A model generated the notes under the pieces. It made no database searches. It was not told the DNA's origin and worked only from the letters and a program-made list of their open reading frames with translations. From positions 1 to 64,000 of the forward strand of contig JAAKBF010000378.1 of NCBI GenBank assembly GCA_012656075.1: a stretch of 64,000 nucleotides of DNA, given 5' to 3'. The position numbers and the translations under genes were made by a program. Origin of the DNA: Phytophthora hibernalis (lineage: Eukaryota > Oomycota > Peronosporomycetes > Peronosporales > Peronosporaceae). Shown here one piece after another: positions 45,641 to 55,934 of this stretch (positions are counted from its first letter, which is position 1; each line of letters opens with the position of its first letter).

Positions 45641-45693
45641 CACTACAAGTAGTCTGTAGCTAGCTAACACGCGCGTGAGCACTCTCAATCAAT

Positions 45694-45710
45694 TCATTCC
45701 TAAATTTGCC
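45694..45710 (+). promoter_or_regulatory. Oomycete core promoter (initiator plus flanking element)
   Basis: The sequence TCATTCCTAAATTTGCC matches the known composite oomycete promoter: initiator TCATTYY immediately followed by a flanking element of the type AWTTTNYY. It lies about 100 bp upstream of the ATG at 45,794 on the same strand. The match covers both halves, so it is stronger evidence of a real host promoter than the PLRG1 site. Confidence 0.6.
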
Positions 45711-45793
45711 TACTAAGGATAAAGCACCGAGCTCCAACAATCGGCGGAGTCCGTGACAGTTAATTAACTATTAAGCGAACACTGCCGTCAGCT

Positions 45794-45989
45794 ATGGATT
45801 CGGATACGCACGACAACTGCCCGCATCAGCGTTCATGCGCCAATCCCCAAGGAACCCGATGGGATGTGTCACCGAGTGATCACGTCCCTCCAACAACGGC
45901 CTCAGCGGTAGCACAACCTGCACAAGGCGCGCCCGGACCCGCGGCGCAGGATTCGTCGGCGCAGGCACCCGTAGCACCAGATTTGCTGG
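45794..45989 (+). pseudogene. 5' end of a host gene cut by an LTR
   Basis: An open frame starts MDSDTHDNCPHQRSCANPQG and continues as Pro/Ala/Gln-rich, probably disordered sequence (TTASAVAQPAQGAPGPAAQD) until the LTR boundary at 45,990. Beyond that the frame reads only LTR sequence. The upstream composite promoter and GC-rich codon use suggest a true host 5' exon. No function can be named, because only about 65 codons remain in the window. The remaining gene may lie beyond the transposon mosaic or be lost. Confidence 0.45.
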
Positions 45990-46669
45990 TGTGGTGTAGG
46001 AAATCCAGTTTTTGTGACCCTACACTAGGGATGCCTAAGTTGGACTCAGCGAAGGACGGACTCAGCGATAATGGACTCAGCGAAGGACGGACTCAGCGAA
46101 GGACGGACTCTGCAATGGACGGACTCAGCGATAATCGACTCGGCGATAATCGACTTGGTGATAATCGACTCGGCGAAAGTCGACTTGGCAAGAATATGCC
46201 TCGAGGGAGACATATCAACTGGAGGGATAAATCAGGATCTGGGCGAAGAGTCGCCGAGTGGTAGAAACAGCTCGACTCCAAGGGACGGAGCTGAGCGAAG
46301 AGTCGCAGGGAGATCTGTAACGACTCCATTTCATTAGATATTTGTATAGGACCGATAGAAGAACATAGGAAGAGCCCAAAAGGGCTCTCCAAAGACATAG
46401 AGATAACAATCAGTGCAGAATCTTCTAAGTCCAAGAAGAGCGTACACTTTTCCGGTAAGTCCCTGAGTGGGCTGGATTATGTCTGCCGTCGTTCCCCGAG
46501 AGGCATAGCTTGTAGGGGAGCCGTCTGGTAGCGCCAAGAGATCAAGGTCGGCCCGGGGTGGGCACTTCTCGCTACCAAGCGAAGACAAGTCTCGTCGATT
46601 CGACGAGCCGGTGGGTCTGCACAACCCAGTACACCGTAACCTCCTAGCTGGGCGTAATCTGCGCCTGGT
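45990..46669 (-). repeat. LTR of the D/H family, inverted relative to 55.2 kb copy
   Basis: Read on the minus strand this matches 55,208-55,934, including identical short frames (MDLEDSALIVISMSLESPFG in both). Its end, GGATTTCCTACACCACA, is identical in both copies. Beyond the end there is no primer-binding site, so it is a solo LTR or a 3' LTR. In 46,035-46,200 it carries a tandem array of variants of ggactcagcgaaggac and cgactcggcgataat, which differs in copy number from the other copy. It abuts element F at 46,669. Confidence 0.85.
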
Positions 46670-46936
46670 GACCTGTAAACGCGCGCGCTGCCGTCCATCC
46701 TTTGGTGGAGGGCGCAGGGTTTTGCACAGAGACTACCCCGCTCAGGCGAGTCTCTGGAGAGTTTGGAGCTTGGTACCCGTCGGGAACAACAGTCAACTGA
46801 ACCCCGGCTGGGGCGAACCGCAAAGGGAACCGACAGGAACCCTGCGCAAGCCCAACATCGCCGACCTGACTCGGCTAATTGTTGTGCTGTTGCGTGGAAG
46901 CCGAACTAACGACGTTTTCTGAATCACAACACCACA
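46670..46936 (+). repeat. Element F 5' LTR, truncated
   Basis: This stretch ends in ...CACCACA two bases before a perfect primer-binding site, so it is the 3' part of a 5' LTR on the plus strand. Its start is missing, replaced by the inverted D/H-family LTR. No second copy exists in the window. Confidence 0.6.
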
Positions 46937-46938
46937 AC

Positions 46939-46958
46939 TGGTGCCGCGACCCGGGATT
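46939..46958 (+). promoter_or_regulatory. Primer-binding site of element F
   Basis: TGGTGCCGCGACCCGGGATT is identical to the site of element A and complementary to a CCA-ending tRNA 3' end. It lies 66 bp before the gag start. Confidence 0.85.
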
Positions 46959-47023
46959 CAGGAGTGTGCTTTGTTTTCGCAGGTACCAAGCACAACCAAG
47001 TTAAGAGCAACAAGTGAGAGAAG

Positions 47024-47576
47024 ATGGCCAAGGGATCGCCAAATTTGAGCGACGCAAGCCCGGCGACGGCCGGAGGATCGCCGCTCGATGAGTGGGACTC
47101 GGCGAGAGCCAGCATTACCGCCGCGAACGCGGAGGTGACGCGCTCCGTCCAGTTCGACGACTTCGACGATAATGAAGACCATGTAAGCGAGGAGGAGGAA
47201 GAAGAAGAGAAGGATGATGATGAAGGGACGGAGTATGACGACGTGAAGAGAGTCGTCGATCTCCGTGAAGAAGTCGACAAGTTGTCACTGCAGGTTACCC
47301 GCATGGGAGGTCCTCGCCCAGTCGAGTGGAACTTCGCAGCGGAACTCGGCGATGACGATGACGACGAACAAGATGTGGCTCCGGGTGACCGACCGCCGCT
47401 TGTTCCCAAGGTGACAAAGAATGTCGAAACACCGAAGGCAAACCGAGTCCTGCCCGACTCGTCGAAGAAATGAAGACCAACAGTCGGTGGATCAACATAT
47501 TCGCTCCGATGTACATGTGTCAAGCGAAGTGGGCTCAACTCAGCGAGGAACTGGGTCAACCCATCAATAGTCAAAC
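47024..47576 (+). pseudogene. Element F gag N-terminus
   Basis: The frame opens with MAKGSPNLSDASPATAGGSP and becomes very acidic (runs of Glu and Asp, residues 45-75), with a short helical segment VVDLREEVDKLSLQVTRMGG. After a shift near 47,470, MKTNSRWINIFAPMYMCQAK and SEELGQPINSQ match the position of the TDSAWIPMFTPK region of element A gag. It ends exactly where the LTR of element G begins, so F was interrupted by G. The rest of F is not found nearby. Confidence 0.7.
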
Positions 47577-48459
47577 TGTGGTGTTGGGTTTTGGGGCGCT
47601 CGGTCGCCAGTCGGCAAGGTTGCCCTTGCTGAAGGAAAGTGACCGGCGTGCCCTGATTGGCGGATTACATTCCCCGCGCCACAGTGACCACGATAGTTTA
47701 GTGACCGAGGCCTCGGTCGGGTATAATAAATTCCCGGCCGAGGGTACGAACCCTCGTTTGTACCCATTTCAGTTTCGTACCCTCGGTCTTATAGAGCCGG
47801 GTACAGGATCACATATGGGGATCGGTTCGCACTGGATATTTGTATTTAGATATAGGACTAGCTATAGGATTGACTGCAGAGGCTCTCAGAGCCATAGATC
47901 AACAGAAATAAAGCAGCAGTCTTCCCACCAAGTCACCAAGGGTTAAGTCCGTCTTCGGTAAGTCTAGATAGCTTATCTTAGGGTCTGGATACGCTCAGCT
48001 TGTGGGATGGGGTCAGCGAGCCTAAGGTACATTGAACCGAGGGTTTGTTGCTGGTCAGTCCAAGAGATTAGAGTGGCCGAGTGTTGGGGGCGACGAGGAG
48101 CGTCGTTCGCCATATATTATAGTGGAACCGAGTGTTCCATACATATTTTACTACCCGCCGAGGTTTTACTTGGGCAAACCCGTATCAGGCTTGACAGCCG
48201 GTACCCTTCCTTCTGAGGGACTGCGGGGTTCGCGCGAAAGCGCAATATTGCATACTAGCCCTCGCTCGTGGCTAGTGGTGCAGGTTATTGGGTTGACCTA
48301 ATACAACGTAGGTGTACAGAGGGTTCACATCCAACCCGGCGTAAGGGATCGTTCTTGGTCTTCAGGTTTGATCCAACGCTCGTTGACCTAACAAGGGAAG
48401 CGAGTGTTGTTGGTGGGACTCATACCATTTGGTAGTGAGAATTTCTGCGTGATCCTACA
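47577..48459 (+). repeat. Element G 5' LTR
   Basis: An 883-bp stretch from TGTGGTGTTGGG to GATCCTACA. The termini resemble those of the element A LTR (TGTGGTGTAG...CCTACA). It interrupts F gag and is followed by a primer-binding site and a gag of the same superfamily. The motif ACCGAGG and its complement recur through it, as in the rest of G. The 3' LTR of G is not in the window. Confidence 0.8.
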
Positions 48460-48466
48460 CGACAAC

Positions 48467-48486
48467 TGGAGCCGCGACCCGGGATT
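48467..48486 (+). promoter_or_regulatory. Primer-binding site of element G
   Basis: TGGAGCCGCGACCCGGGATT differs from the F and A sites by one base (T to A at position 4). It starts seven bases after the LTR end, the same spacing as in element A. Confidence 0.8.
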
Positions 48487-48569
48487 AAGAGTGATATTCT
48501 GTGTATCTTGGTTGTATTTTGGTTTTACCCTAACGATCATTCAAGAGAAGAAAGGAGAAAAAGAGAGAA

Positions 48570-49936
48570 ATGGCGGAAGGAGTGAAGTCAGGGGACCAGA
48601 AACGTCGATGAAGTCGAGCGGAGGGTGCGCCGAGGGTTCGGTGAGGCCCGGTCCAACACTCGCGACCCCAAGTAGTTTGGAGTCAATCAACGAGCGTTCG
48701 GACAGCCTCGACGTGCGGATGGACTACTCTGAATCCAAAGAAGATGATGAAGACGAATACCTGGAAGAAGCGACAGCGATGTCCGAGGTTTCGGAAGCCA
48801 CTACCGTCTCAGCAGGACGTAGCGGAGGGAGAGGTCACTCGCGCGAAACCTCACCGAGGGGTTGGACGAAGTGGCTGGTCCTAAACCAGCTCACGAAGAC
48901 AACGAAGATGAACTCGGCGATCTCAGATCACTGACGATGACCGAGGACGCGAGTTCTCGGTCGACCGGCAGGCAGTCGACCCCAGTTAATGGGGACACTC
49001 CGACTGCCAACAAGGTTTTGGGAAGATGCATGGAGGTGATGATGACGAAGAGCACGTGGATGCGGGCCTTTGCGCCAAAATCCGAGGACATAGTGCAACT
49101 GTTCCGCGCTATGGGTTGCGAGCCTCAAGCGCTACCCACCGAGGCCGACCTTCAAGGTTGGTCGATCGAAGATGCCGCGCTCTCGCTGCGCAAGTGGAAA
49201 CAGAAGCTTCGGACGGTTTTGATGTGCCTGAGCCGGGCTCCAACCGTCGGACGAGCCTCTCACACGACCGAGGATGGATCCATCGAGGGTCCTGCTACCG
49301 ACAACTCCTGGGCGACAGCCAGAGTAACCGGTTGGGACGGGTGTGTTCTCAGCGAAAGGGACCGCTTCGGCGTACTTTCAAGATTCGCACATGGTAACGC
49401 CTCGGTCAGCGGACCGTACCGAGCGATTGGCAAAAGGCTCCGAGGGTACGCGGACCGCTCCGACGGCGGGCCAAAGTATAAGTCGGACGATGGACCGACG
49501 CTTCGATACGCACGACGATCCCTCGGACGATGATTCGTTCGACGTTGAAGACCAAGGGGTGACGTGACTGGAGAATGGGCACGCCAAATCCGTGAGCACA
49601 GCTCGATGGAGAACGAGAATTCCACACCGAGGCTTGAAATCGCCACGCATCTCCCATTGGGCAACATCAAACCCTATCTCGGCCTCCGAGACAAGAGCGA
49701 GAAGTCGATGCAATGGCTCCGAGCCTTCATCTACGAGATAAAGGGAACGCACACGCCACTGAATGAATGGTGTATGGCGTTCGAGCTGAGTCTCAAGATG
49801 GCGCCCTGCATTGGTACCGACAACTACCGCGGAAGACGAGACGAACGTGGAAATTGTTGAGTGATGCGTTCATCAAGTACTACTGTTCCCGATTTAATCA
49901 ATCGGCGAAAGCACGGTACTACTCGGCGAGGCGTGA
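48570..49936 (+). pseudogene. Element G gag
   Basis: The gene starts MAEGVKSGDQKR (48,570). A shift leads into 48,862-49,533, which contains NGDTPTANKVLGRCMEVM, matching element A gag, and LQGWSIEDAALSLRKWKQKL. The Gag core follows at 49,564-49,890: SMQWLRAFIYEIKGTHT, then GALHWYRQLPRKTRRTWKLL in another frame. The gene stops after ARYYSARRD at 49,936, where a different LTR is inserted. It is the closest relative of A's gag in the window. Confidence 0.78.
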
Positions 49937-50250
49937 TGTGACGGGAGTCACACGCACCTTTGCCTTAGAGGAAGCGTTAACGCGTAACCACAACAGACGC
50001 CTGGCGTCTCTGTTGTATGCTGGCCTTCCAGTCGTTTTCTGGTACCGAGTACCAAACGACTTGCGAACTTCCGGGTTAGAGTAAACTGACAGTATTAATC
50101 TCACTTGTAAGGTTCTAACTAGTGTTAACTATCTGCATACTAAACTTCTGTACTCCAAATGGATGGCTCTCCATCAATCGTCTACCTTAAATCCGATTCG
50201 TATCTAGTGTAAAATACACAATCGTACTTAGCCGGGAGCCGGGTGTCACA
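49937..50250 (+). repeat. Probable LTR of element J
   Basis: A 314-bp stretch starts TGTGACGGGAGTCACACG and ends CGGGTGTCACA. Its outer ends form the inverted repeat TGTGAC/GTCACA. It begins exactly at the point where element G gag is interrupted. The interior is AT-richer than its surroundings and non-coding. I see no obvious primer-binding site after it, and no second copy, so the assignment rests on the termini and the clean break in G. Confidence 0.6.
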
Positions 50251-50261
50251 CACCAACTTAT

Positions 50262-52229
50262 GTGGGGCATGTACTCGTACTTAGGAGGGCTTGTGTGGAC
50301 CACACGGAAGAACATTGGGTCTCCCCTTTCATAAGTTCTATTGCACGGCAAACGGTGGCGGCCAGCGTTACCCCGTTACCACCACCCAAACGGGAAGCAC
50401 CTGTCCCAAGGGAATCCAGCGACGGAGAAGGCGACGCCTCATTCCAGAAGCCACGCCCAAGACCACACGCGCCGAAGACCACCGACGCCCCACGGGCACG
50501 CGCTACCACTCCCGGATGGGAAAGACTCACGAAGCCAAGGCGCCCAGCGCCGCCGCTGCCAAGCCGAAGAAGACCCCGCCGCAAAGAAGCAGAAGGCCGC
50601 TTCTAAGAAGCCCGGCGATTCGCCACAGGCGCCCCAGACCCGATCCAGATCCAGCAAGCGCAATGCAGTCCAACTGCCCGGCCCGCACGAAGACGCCAGC
50701 AGCCACAGCGAGTCGGACGCCGACGTCACGAACCCTGGGCTCATCACTGGCAACGAGGACGTCAACATGGACACGGCTCCTGGAGCGAGCGACAAGCAAC
50801 CGCCGACGAACCCGATGGAAGAAGCTCCAAAGGAGCCGGTCGCTGATCCAAAAGCTCCGGGGCCCACGACGACTCGCAAAAGCCTGTCGCGGGGCTAAGC
50901 ACGCGGAAACTTCCGAGTAGCCGTCCGCCACGGACATGGAGGTTGAGGAGAACCCGCCACGTCGTGCCGAGCACTATTCTCCGAATGACTGTTCCGACGA
51001 AGTCGACCACGAGCAGGAGAGGTCCAGGACCCCAACAAGTCCCCACCGCTCACGGAGCAGCAACGCGCCTTGCATCCCGGGAGCCCTACCACTCTTCGCA
51101 GCGCCGCTGCCGTTGCGCGGAGCGCAGAGCGCGAGAGGGCAGAGCGCGAGACCGCGCGGACCCAAAGAGCGGGAGACCCAAGTCATTACGAACGTCATGG
51201 AGGGCGAAGAAGTGCCGGCAGAGATGCTCCGGTCCGACAACCGGCAGCACCTCGCCGACCGAGCCCGCGCCGGCCAAGTAGCCGCCGAGCAGCACCGCGA
51301 CTCCAAGCGCGAACACGGGACCGCACGCGAGAACAGCTGCTCGCATTGCGATGTTGGTCCGTCCCTGAGTACCGCGGGTACCTGCGACTGAGTCGCGCGC
51401 CTGGCCAGACCGTCTCTCACTACGACGAGGGTCCGGTCGGGCTACTCACCGACACAGGCCTGGCCCGACAGTTCAACGAGACCGACTTCAGGGCGTGGAT
51501 CCACCACATGGGGTACCCCCTGCCCGAGTTCTTGGCCTCGCCTTATCGAATCGATTGGCTGGCCCAGCGGCGTCTTCGCTTTCGCATGGCGAAGATGATT
51601 GTCGACGACCAGTGGCACAAGCGGCACTTCGACCGCAATATACCCGCGCCGGGGTAATCCTCGAGGAGGTGGTGCAGAAGATAGAGAAGTCATGGCATTC
51701 CCAGCCGATAGAACCTCGAAGTGTTCTCAGACCGGTTAGCGCCGACCGGCTCCGTGGGAGCGCTCGTAAGCGTCCACGACATCGGCGCAGTCCTCCGAGA
51801 GGCGGCTACCGAACTTCCATGTGCTCTGAGCCTCAGGATGACCGCGCCACTTCACCAGATACTGTAGTGGCCGATACGCCTGCGGCGCTTCAGTAGCTTC
51901 TCAACGTGGACGTAGAGAGCGCCCTCGTTTCCGATCAACGGGGGCGGAGGACGCAACTGACGCGTCGACCGACCATGATGCTCCGCATCGCTCGATGGCG
52001 TCGTACGCCTCTGCGACTGACGTCCCGTCAACTCGTGGGTCTCTTCTGGACGCGGTTGAGGGCTGCCAGCGGCTCCTGAAGGCGCAGCGGGTGGACCTTG
52101 CGTCCCTGCGCGGACGCGTGCAGAGCGTCGAAGCGGCGATGGCCTCTGATCGGAACGTCCATCAGGACCTGGATCGTCTCGGGCGTGTAACGCGTGATCT
52201 GCAAGATCAGTTCGTCCAGCTGAACCGTA
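50262..52229 (+). pseudogene. Element J gag-like ORF, broken
   Basis: Overlapping plus frames describe a long disordered, Pro/Lys/Arg-rich N-terminal region (50,262-51,060) with KKQKAASKKPGDSPQ and an acidic patch SESDADVTN. A conserved-looking domain follows at 51,300-51,655: YRGYLRLSRAPGQTVSHYDE, ARQFNETDFRAWIHHMGYPL, RRLRFRMAKMIVDDQWHKRH. After that come EPRSVLRPVSADRL and a heptad-rich segment (51,995-52,220) with LLDAVEGCQRLLKAQRVDL and LDRLGRVTRDLQDQFVQL. The layout suggests a structural (Gag-like) protein of an LTR element, but I do not recognise the family. Several frameshifts break it. Confidence 0.5.
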
Positions 52230-52570
52230 GGTGGAGACGACGACGGAGACGGAGGCCAAGGACGGTGGCAAAAGCACGACTGTGGAGATGGAGACGACGA
52301 CGGAGACGGAGGCCAAGGGCAATGGAAAGAGCACAACAATGGAGATGGAGACGACGACGGAGACGAGGACGGAGACGTCCCCTGCTGGAGAGCTCGTGAC
52401 GACCGTCGAGGGGGAGACGACGACGGAGACGGAGGTCAAGGACGGTGCCAAGAGCACACCGGTGGAGGTGGAGACGACGACGGAGACGTTCCCTGCTGGA
52501 GAGCTGGGACGACGATCGAGGTGGAGACGACGACGGAGACGGAGGCCAAAGGCGGTGTCAAGAGCACAAC
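52230..52570 (+). repeat. 57-bp minisatellite, coding for a Thr/Glu repeat
   Basis: The motif ggagacgacgacggagacgg recurs about six times in units near 57 bp, some shortened, with linkers such as caaaagcacgactgtggaga. In one plus frame it reads METTTETEAKDGGKSTTVE, a 19-residue repeat. The frame is open across the array and accidentally continues into element D1, producing a 361-codon ORF (52,231-53,316) that mixes two unrelated sequences. Confidence 0.85.
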
Positions 52571-53500
52571 GGCAGAGTGCTAAAGAGAGCGAAGTCAACT
52601 ACCACCCAGCCGAGCGAGAAGTGCTTGCGTTGCTTCAATTGCTGAAGATATGCTATACGCTGGTGGCGGGCAAGACAATCCATGTCTACACCCGGTTCTC
52701 CACGATAGAGTGGGTGTTCTCGTCGAAGACATTGTACGGGCGACCAGTGAGCTTCGCCGTCCTGCTCTCACCTTACCACTTGAAAATTAAACGGGTGCGA
52801 GAGCGGGATATCGAATTCGCTCAGCTGTTGCAAGCCTCTATCACTCCACACATTGAACTCGACGAGTCGTTAGCACACATTGCACCACCATCTAAGAACT
52901 CGGCGAGTGTCCGCCTGGACCCAGAATTGCTATATGCGCACGTACCACACGACTGTGTGGGATACGTCCTGTCAATCGACGGGTCGGCGAAGACGGAGAA
53001 GTATGGCGGCTATGGTAGTTGCTGGTGGATCTTGTGGCGGCTGCCGATGTGGGACATTGTGATCACTGCGAGTGCTCACCTCTTGGAAACCACGGTCAAT
53101 ATCGCCGAGTACTCTGAAATGAATAACGGCGTCATCGCGGCTCTTGACCGGGGCATTACCGACCTTATAATAGTCGGCGATTCCAGGCTCGCAATCCAGC
53201 CATCCATGGGGGTGATCGCATGCAGGAAGGAGACGTTGCAAATTCAGTTGGCGCGCCACAAGGAACTCATCGATCGCCTCAACTCAGTACGTTACCTCCA
53301 TGTAGTCCAATGCTAGAACTCAGCAGCGGATACGTCAGCCACGAAAGCTCTGGAAGCGAAATCTGGGCGTGTCGTTCTTAGCGGTGACCGCAAAGCTGAG
53401 CTAAAGACGTTGAACCGGATACAGGAAAAGCTGTACGTCGGGGAAAGCTCGACGAAGGAAGCAGAAGAAGGCCCTCCTAAAGTCTTAGCGATTCTTTGAA
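52571..53500 (+). pseudogene. Element D1 RNase H and second RNase H
   Basis: The sequence enters in the middle of the Gypsy RNase H (KESEVNYHPAEREVLALLQL, TRFSTIEWVFSSKTLYG). The second RNase H begins near 52,955 with YVLSIDGSAKTEKYGGYGS, VNIAEYSEMNNGV and DLIIVGDSRLAIQP, then NSAADT. All four catalytic acidic residues are visible, but a TAG replaces the Tyr before NSAADT (53,314-53,316), where D2 reads YNSAADT. It is almost identical to 58,979-60,564 on the other strand. The start at 52,571 is a clean break with the minisatellite. Confidence 0.85.
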
Positions 53501-54152
53501 GTCAAACTCAACCAGTTCGCCGAGTTCGATTCGCCGAAGACGAAGAACTAGACCCAGCGAGCGAACCGGCACCCGACGTGCTAGTAGAGTCCGATTCACC
53601 GAGTCTACCCGACAATGATAGTCCAGTCGACAAGTTCGAAATGGAGTACCAACCTCCAGAAGCTCAACGGGTAGTAGAGCAGGGCAGAGCTTACCCAGAA
53701 CATCAGGAAGTGCTAAGTGCTGAAGACGTCAACCCTCTAGTGGTCCAAGCTGAGCGACGAGGCCGGATATCAACGGCGCAAGACGAAGAATGTCGATGGT
53801 CTGAGCTGAAATTTTTGCGAGGTGAATTCGATGAGCTCACTCGGCGAAGAGCCGGCGACGCCGGCAAAGTAGCCTATAGTTTTGTACTCAGTGGGGACGG
53901 CCTACTATATTACATGAGCCGTCGCAGAGAGCGAGGTAGACCCGACGAGCACGACACGAAGCTAAGAATCGTAATGCCGACCACACTCATTGACGAAATC
54001 TTGGCGAATTGCCATAACTACTTCGAAGGAGGACATCAAGGCATCGTCATGACTTATCACCGAGTGAAGGCCGATTACTATTGGATCGGTCTGTATGCCG
54101 ATGTGGTCAAGCACGTGCAAGCCTGTGAAGATTGCAACACCAGTAAGAGCAA
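52571..54152. repeat. Left arm of a 1.58-kb inverted duplication
   Basis: This segment is near-identical to the reverse complement of 58,979-60,564. I compared the protein frames and many DNA stretches; differences are single substitutions and small indels (for example five versus seven T in the tttttgcgaggtg stretch near 53,813). The spacer is about 4.8 kb. Confidence 0.88.
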
Positions 54153-55112
54153 ACCTCAACTTCGCGGATATTCGCCAGGTAACGTCGTCTTCGATCGACC
54201 TTTCCAGATTGTGTCGATGGGCTTCGTTATACCCTTGCAAGACTCAGCGAGGAAACATGGCTCTCCTGCTATTCCAAGACCACTTCACCGGGTTTGTCAT
54301 CGCTAAGGCGACGGGCGATACTGGGGCACTCGAAGTAGCTAAAGCATTCGAAGAGTGCATATTCCGTCGATTTGGCGTACCATCGCTCATCCGCCACGAC
54401 CGAGACCCAAGATTTATGAGCGAAGTCTTTCACACATTCTCGGAAATGATGCAGTCTAGGTCCCGAGCTACACTGAGTTACCGACCACAAGCGAACGGGC
54501 AGCAAGAACGCAGTATGAAGACCATGATACAAATGGTGCGTATCTAAGTGGAGGACCCGCTTCAAGCTGACTGGGACGACATCGCTGAGAAACTGGTCTA
54601 CGCAATCAATAATTCGAGGGATTCGACTCGGCGAGAAACGCCGTTTTACTTAGTGCACGGTTGGGACGCTCAGTCAACACTCAAATCGATGACATCCTCC
54701 ATTCGCCGAGTCTCGAAAGACTCCGCGAAACAAACCACCTCAGCGAAAGCCACAAAATGGCGTCGAGAGGCTAACCGACAACGGGAAATAGCGCTCAAGC
54801 TAGCATATGAGTACCAGCTGAACGAAAAGGCCCGGCGAACAAAGGAACACAACAACGCGCTCAGTCGGAGCGAGCAGAGAGTCATACCGAATGACTCGAC
54901 GAGCGATGAGACAGCTGAAGCAAATAATAGCGACGGACTCGCCGAGTCAAAGCAGTCTCTGTTCAAGACTGGGGACCAAGTGTGGCTGTTCATGGAGCGT
55001 GTCAAACCAGGCCTGAAGAAGAAGTTAGCCTATCGGTGACATGGTCCATTCCGGATCAAACAGAAGATCGAGGAGTTCGCTTACCAGCTAGAGTTGCCAG
55101 ACAAGAGTGACT
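53501..55112 (+). pseudogene. Element D1 integrase
   Basis: A basic start (VRRVRFAEDEE) and acidic linker lead to the zinc-binding domain (FEGGHQGIVMTYHRVK ... CEDCNTSKSKPQLRG, about 54,025-54,165). The first catalytic Asp is changed: VSMGFVIPL (54,217) where A and B have SMDF. The second (RHDRDPRFMSE, about 54,395) and third (ANGQQERSMKT, about 54,490) are kept. A frameshift lies near 54,250, a stop TAA at 54,545-54,547, and the post-core motif at 55,030 has another stop. The ORF ends after QLELPDKS at 55,112, where unrelated sequence follows. This copy cannot be active. Confidence 0.87.
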
Positions 55113-55207
55113 CGTCGATGGAGTCGGCTCCAGCATTGGTCTCGTCGAGTTCGTCTACTTCCGTAGCGACTCCTTCGCTGAGTTTTGTAGTCCCTGTTAC
55201 GGCTTCG
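55113..55207 (+). repeat. Duplicated fragment of the H gag-like gene
   Basis: This about 95-bp piece, reading DSSMESAPALVSSSSSTSVA, is nearly identical to 57,943-58,040 in the same orientation (DSSMESAPPLVSSSSS there). It is spliced between the integrase tail of D1 and the following LTR, so a piece of gag-like sequence sits at the end of pol. Confidence 0.8.
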
Positions 55208-55934
55208 ACCAGGCGTAGATTACGCCCAGCTAGGAGGTTATGGTGTCATGAGTTGTGCAGACCCACCGGCTCGTCGAATCGACGAGGCTTGTCTTCGCTT
55301 GGTAGCGAGAAGTACCCACCCCGGGCCGACCTTGATCTCTTGGCGCTACCAGACGGCTCCCCTACAAGCTATGCCTCTCGGGGAACATAATCCAGCCCAC
55401 TCAGGGACTTACCGGAAAAGTGTACGCTCTTCTTGGACTTAGAAGATTCTGCACTGATTGTTATCTCTATGTCTTTGGAGAGCCCTTTTGGGCTCTTCCT
55501 ATGTTCTTCTATCGGTCCTATACAAATATCTAATGAAATGGAGTCGCTACAGATCTCTCTGCGACTCTTCGATCAGCTCCGTCTCTTGGTGTCGAGCTGT
55601 TTCCTACCACTCGGCGACTCTTCGCCCAAATCCTGATTTATCCCTCCAGTTGGTATATCTCCTCGAGGCATATTCTCGCCAAGTCGACTTTCGCCGAGTC
55701 CAACTTTCGCCGAGTCGATTATCGCCGAGTCCGTCCATCGCTGAGTCCGTCCTTCGCTGAGTCCAGCTAAGTGCGATCCCTGTTTAAATCCGTTCCCTGT
55801 TGAGTGCGATGTATCCACTTGGCGATGTATCCACTTGGCGATGTATCCACTTGGCGGTGTACCCACTTGGTGGTGTGCGATGTACCCACTGGTCTAGTGT
55901 AGGATTACCCAAAATCTGGATTTCCTACACCACA
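55208..55934 (+). repeat. LTR of the D/H family (proposed 5' LTR of element H)
   Basis: It matches the inverted copy at 45,990-46,669 and ends with the same GGATTTCCTACACCACA. The next bases, AC then TGCCCCGGG, sit where AC then TGGTGCCGCGACCCGGG sits in element F, so a damaged primer-binding site is plausible. That and the gag-like ORF downstream suggest a 5' LTR of a plus-strand element H. It could equally be the 3' LTR of D1. Confidence 0.75.
55800..55893. repeat. 16-17-bp tandem repeat inside the LTR
   Basis: About five consecutive copies of cgatgtatccacttgg and near-variants. It lies downstream of a second cluster of cgccgagtc-containing repeats (about 55,680-55,765). The corresponding part of the 46-kb LTR has the cgccgagtc cluster expanded and lacks this one. 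Confidence 0.85.

Noticed and set aside
50439..50937. Minus-strand ORFs of 136-148 codons over the J gag-like region
   Set aside because: Low-complexity reverse frames of a GC-rich disordered coding region; the plus frames carry the conserved-looking domain.
51852..52598. 248-codon minus ORF rich in VVVSISTVVL
   Set aside because: It is the reverse frame of the 57-bp minisatellite and the preceding gag-like sequence; the apparent hydrophobic repeats are a by-product of the repeat.
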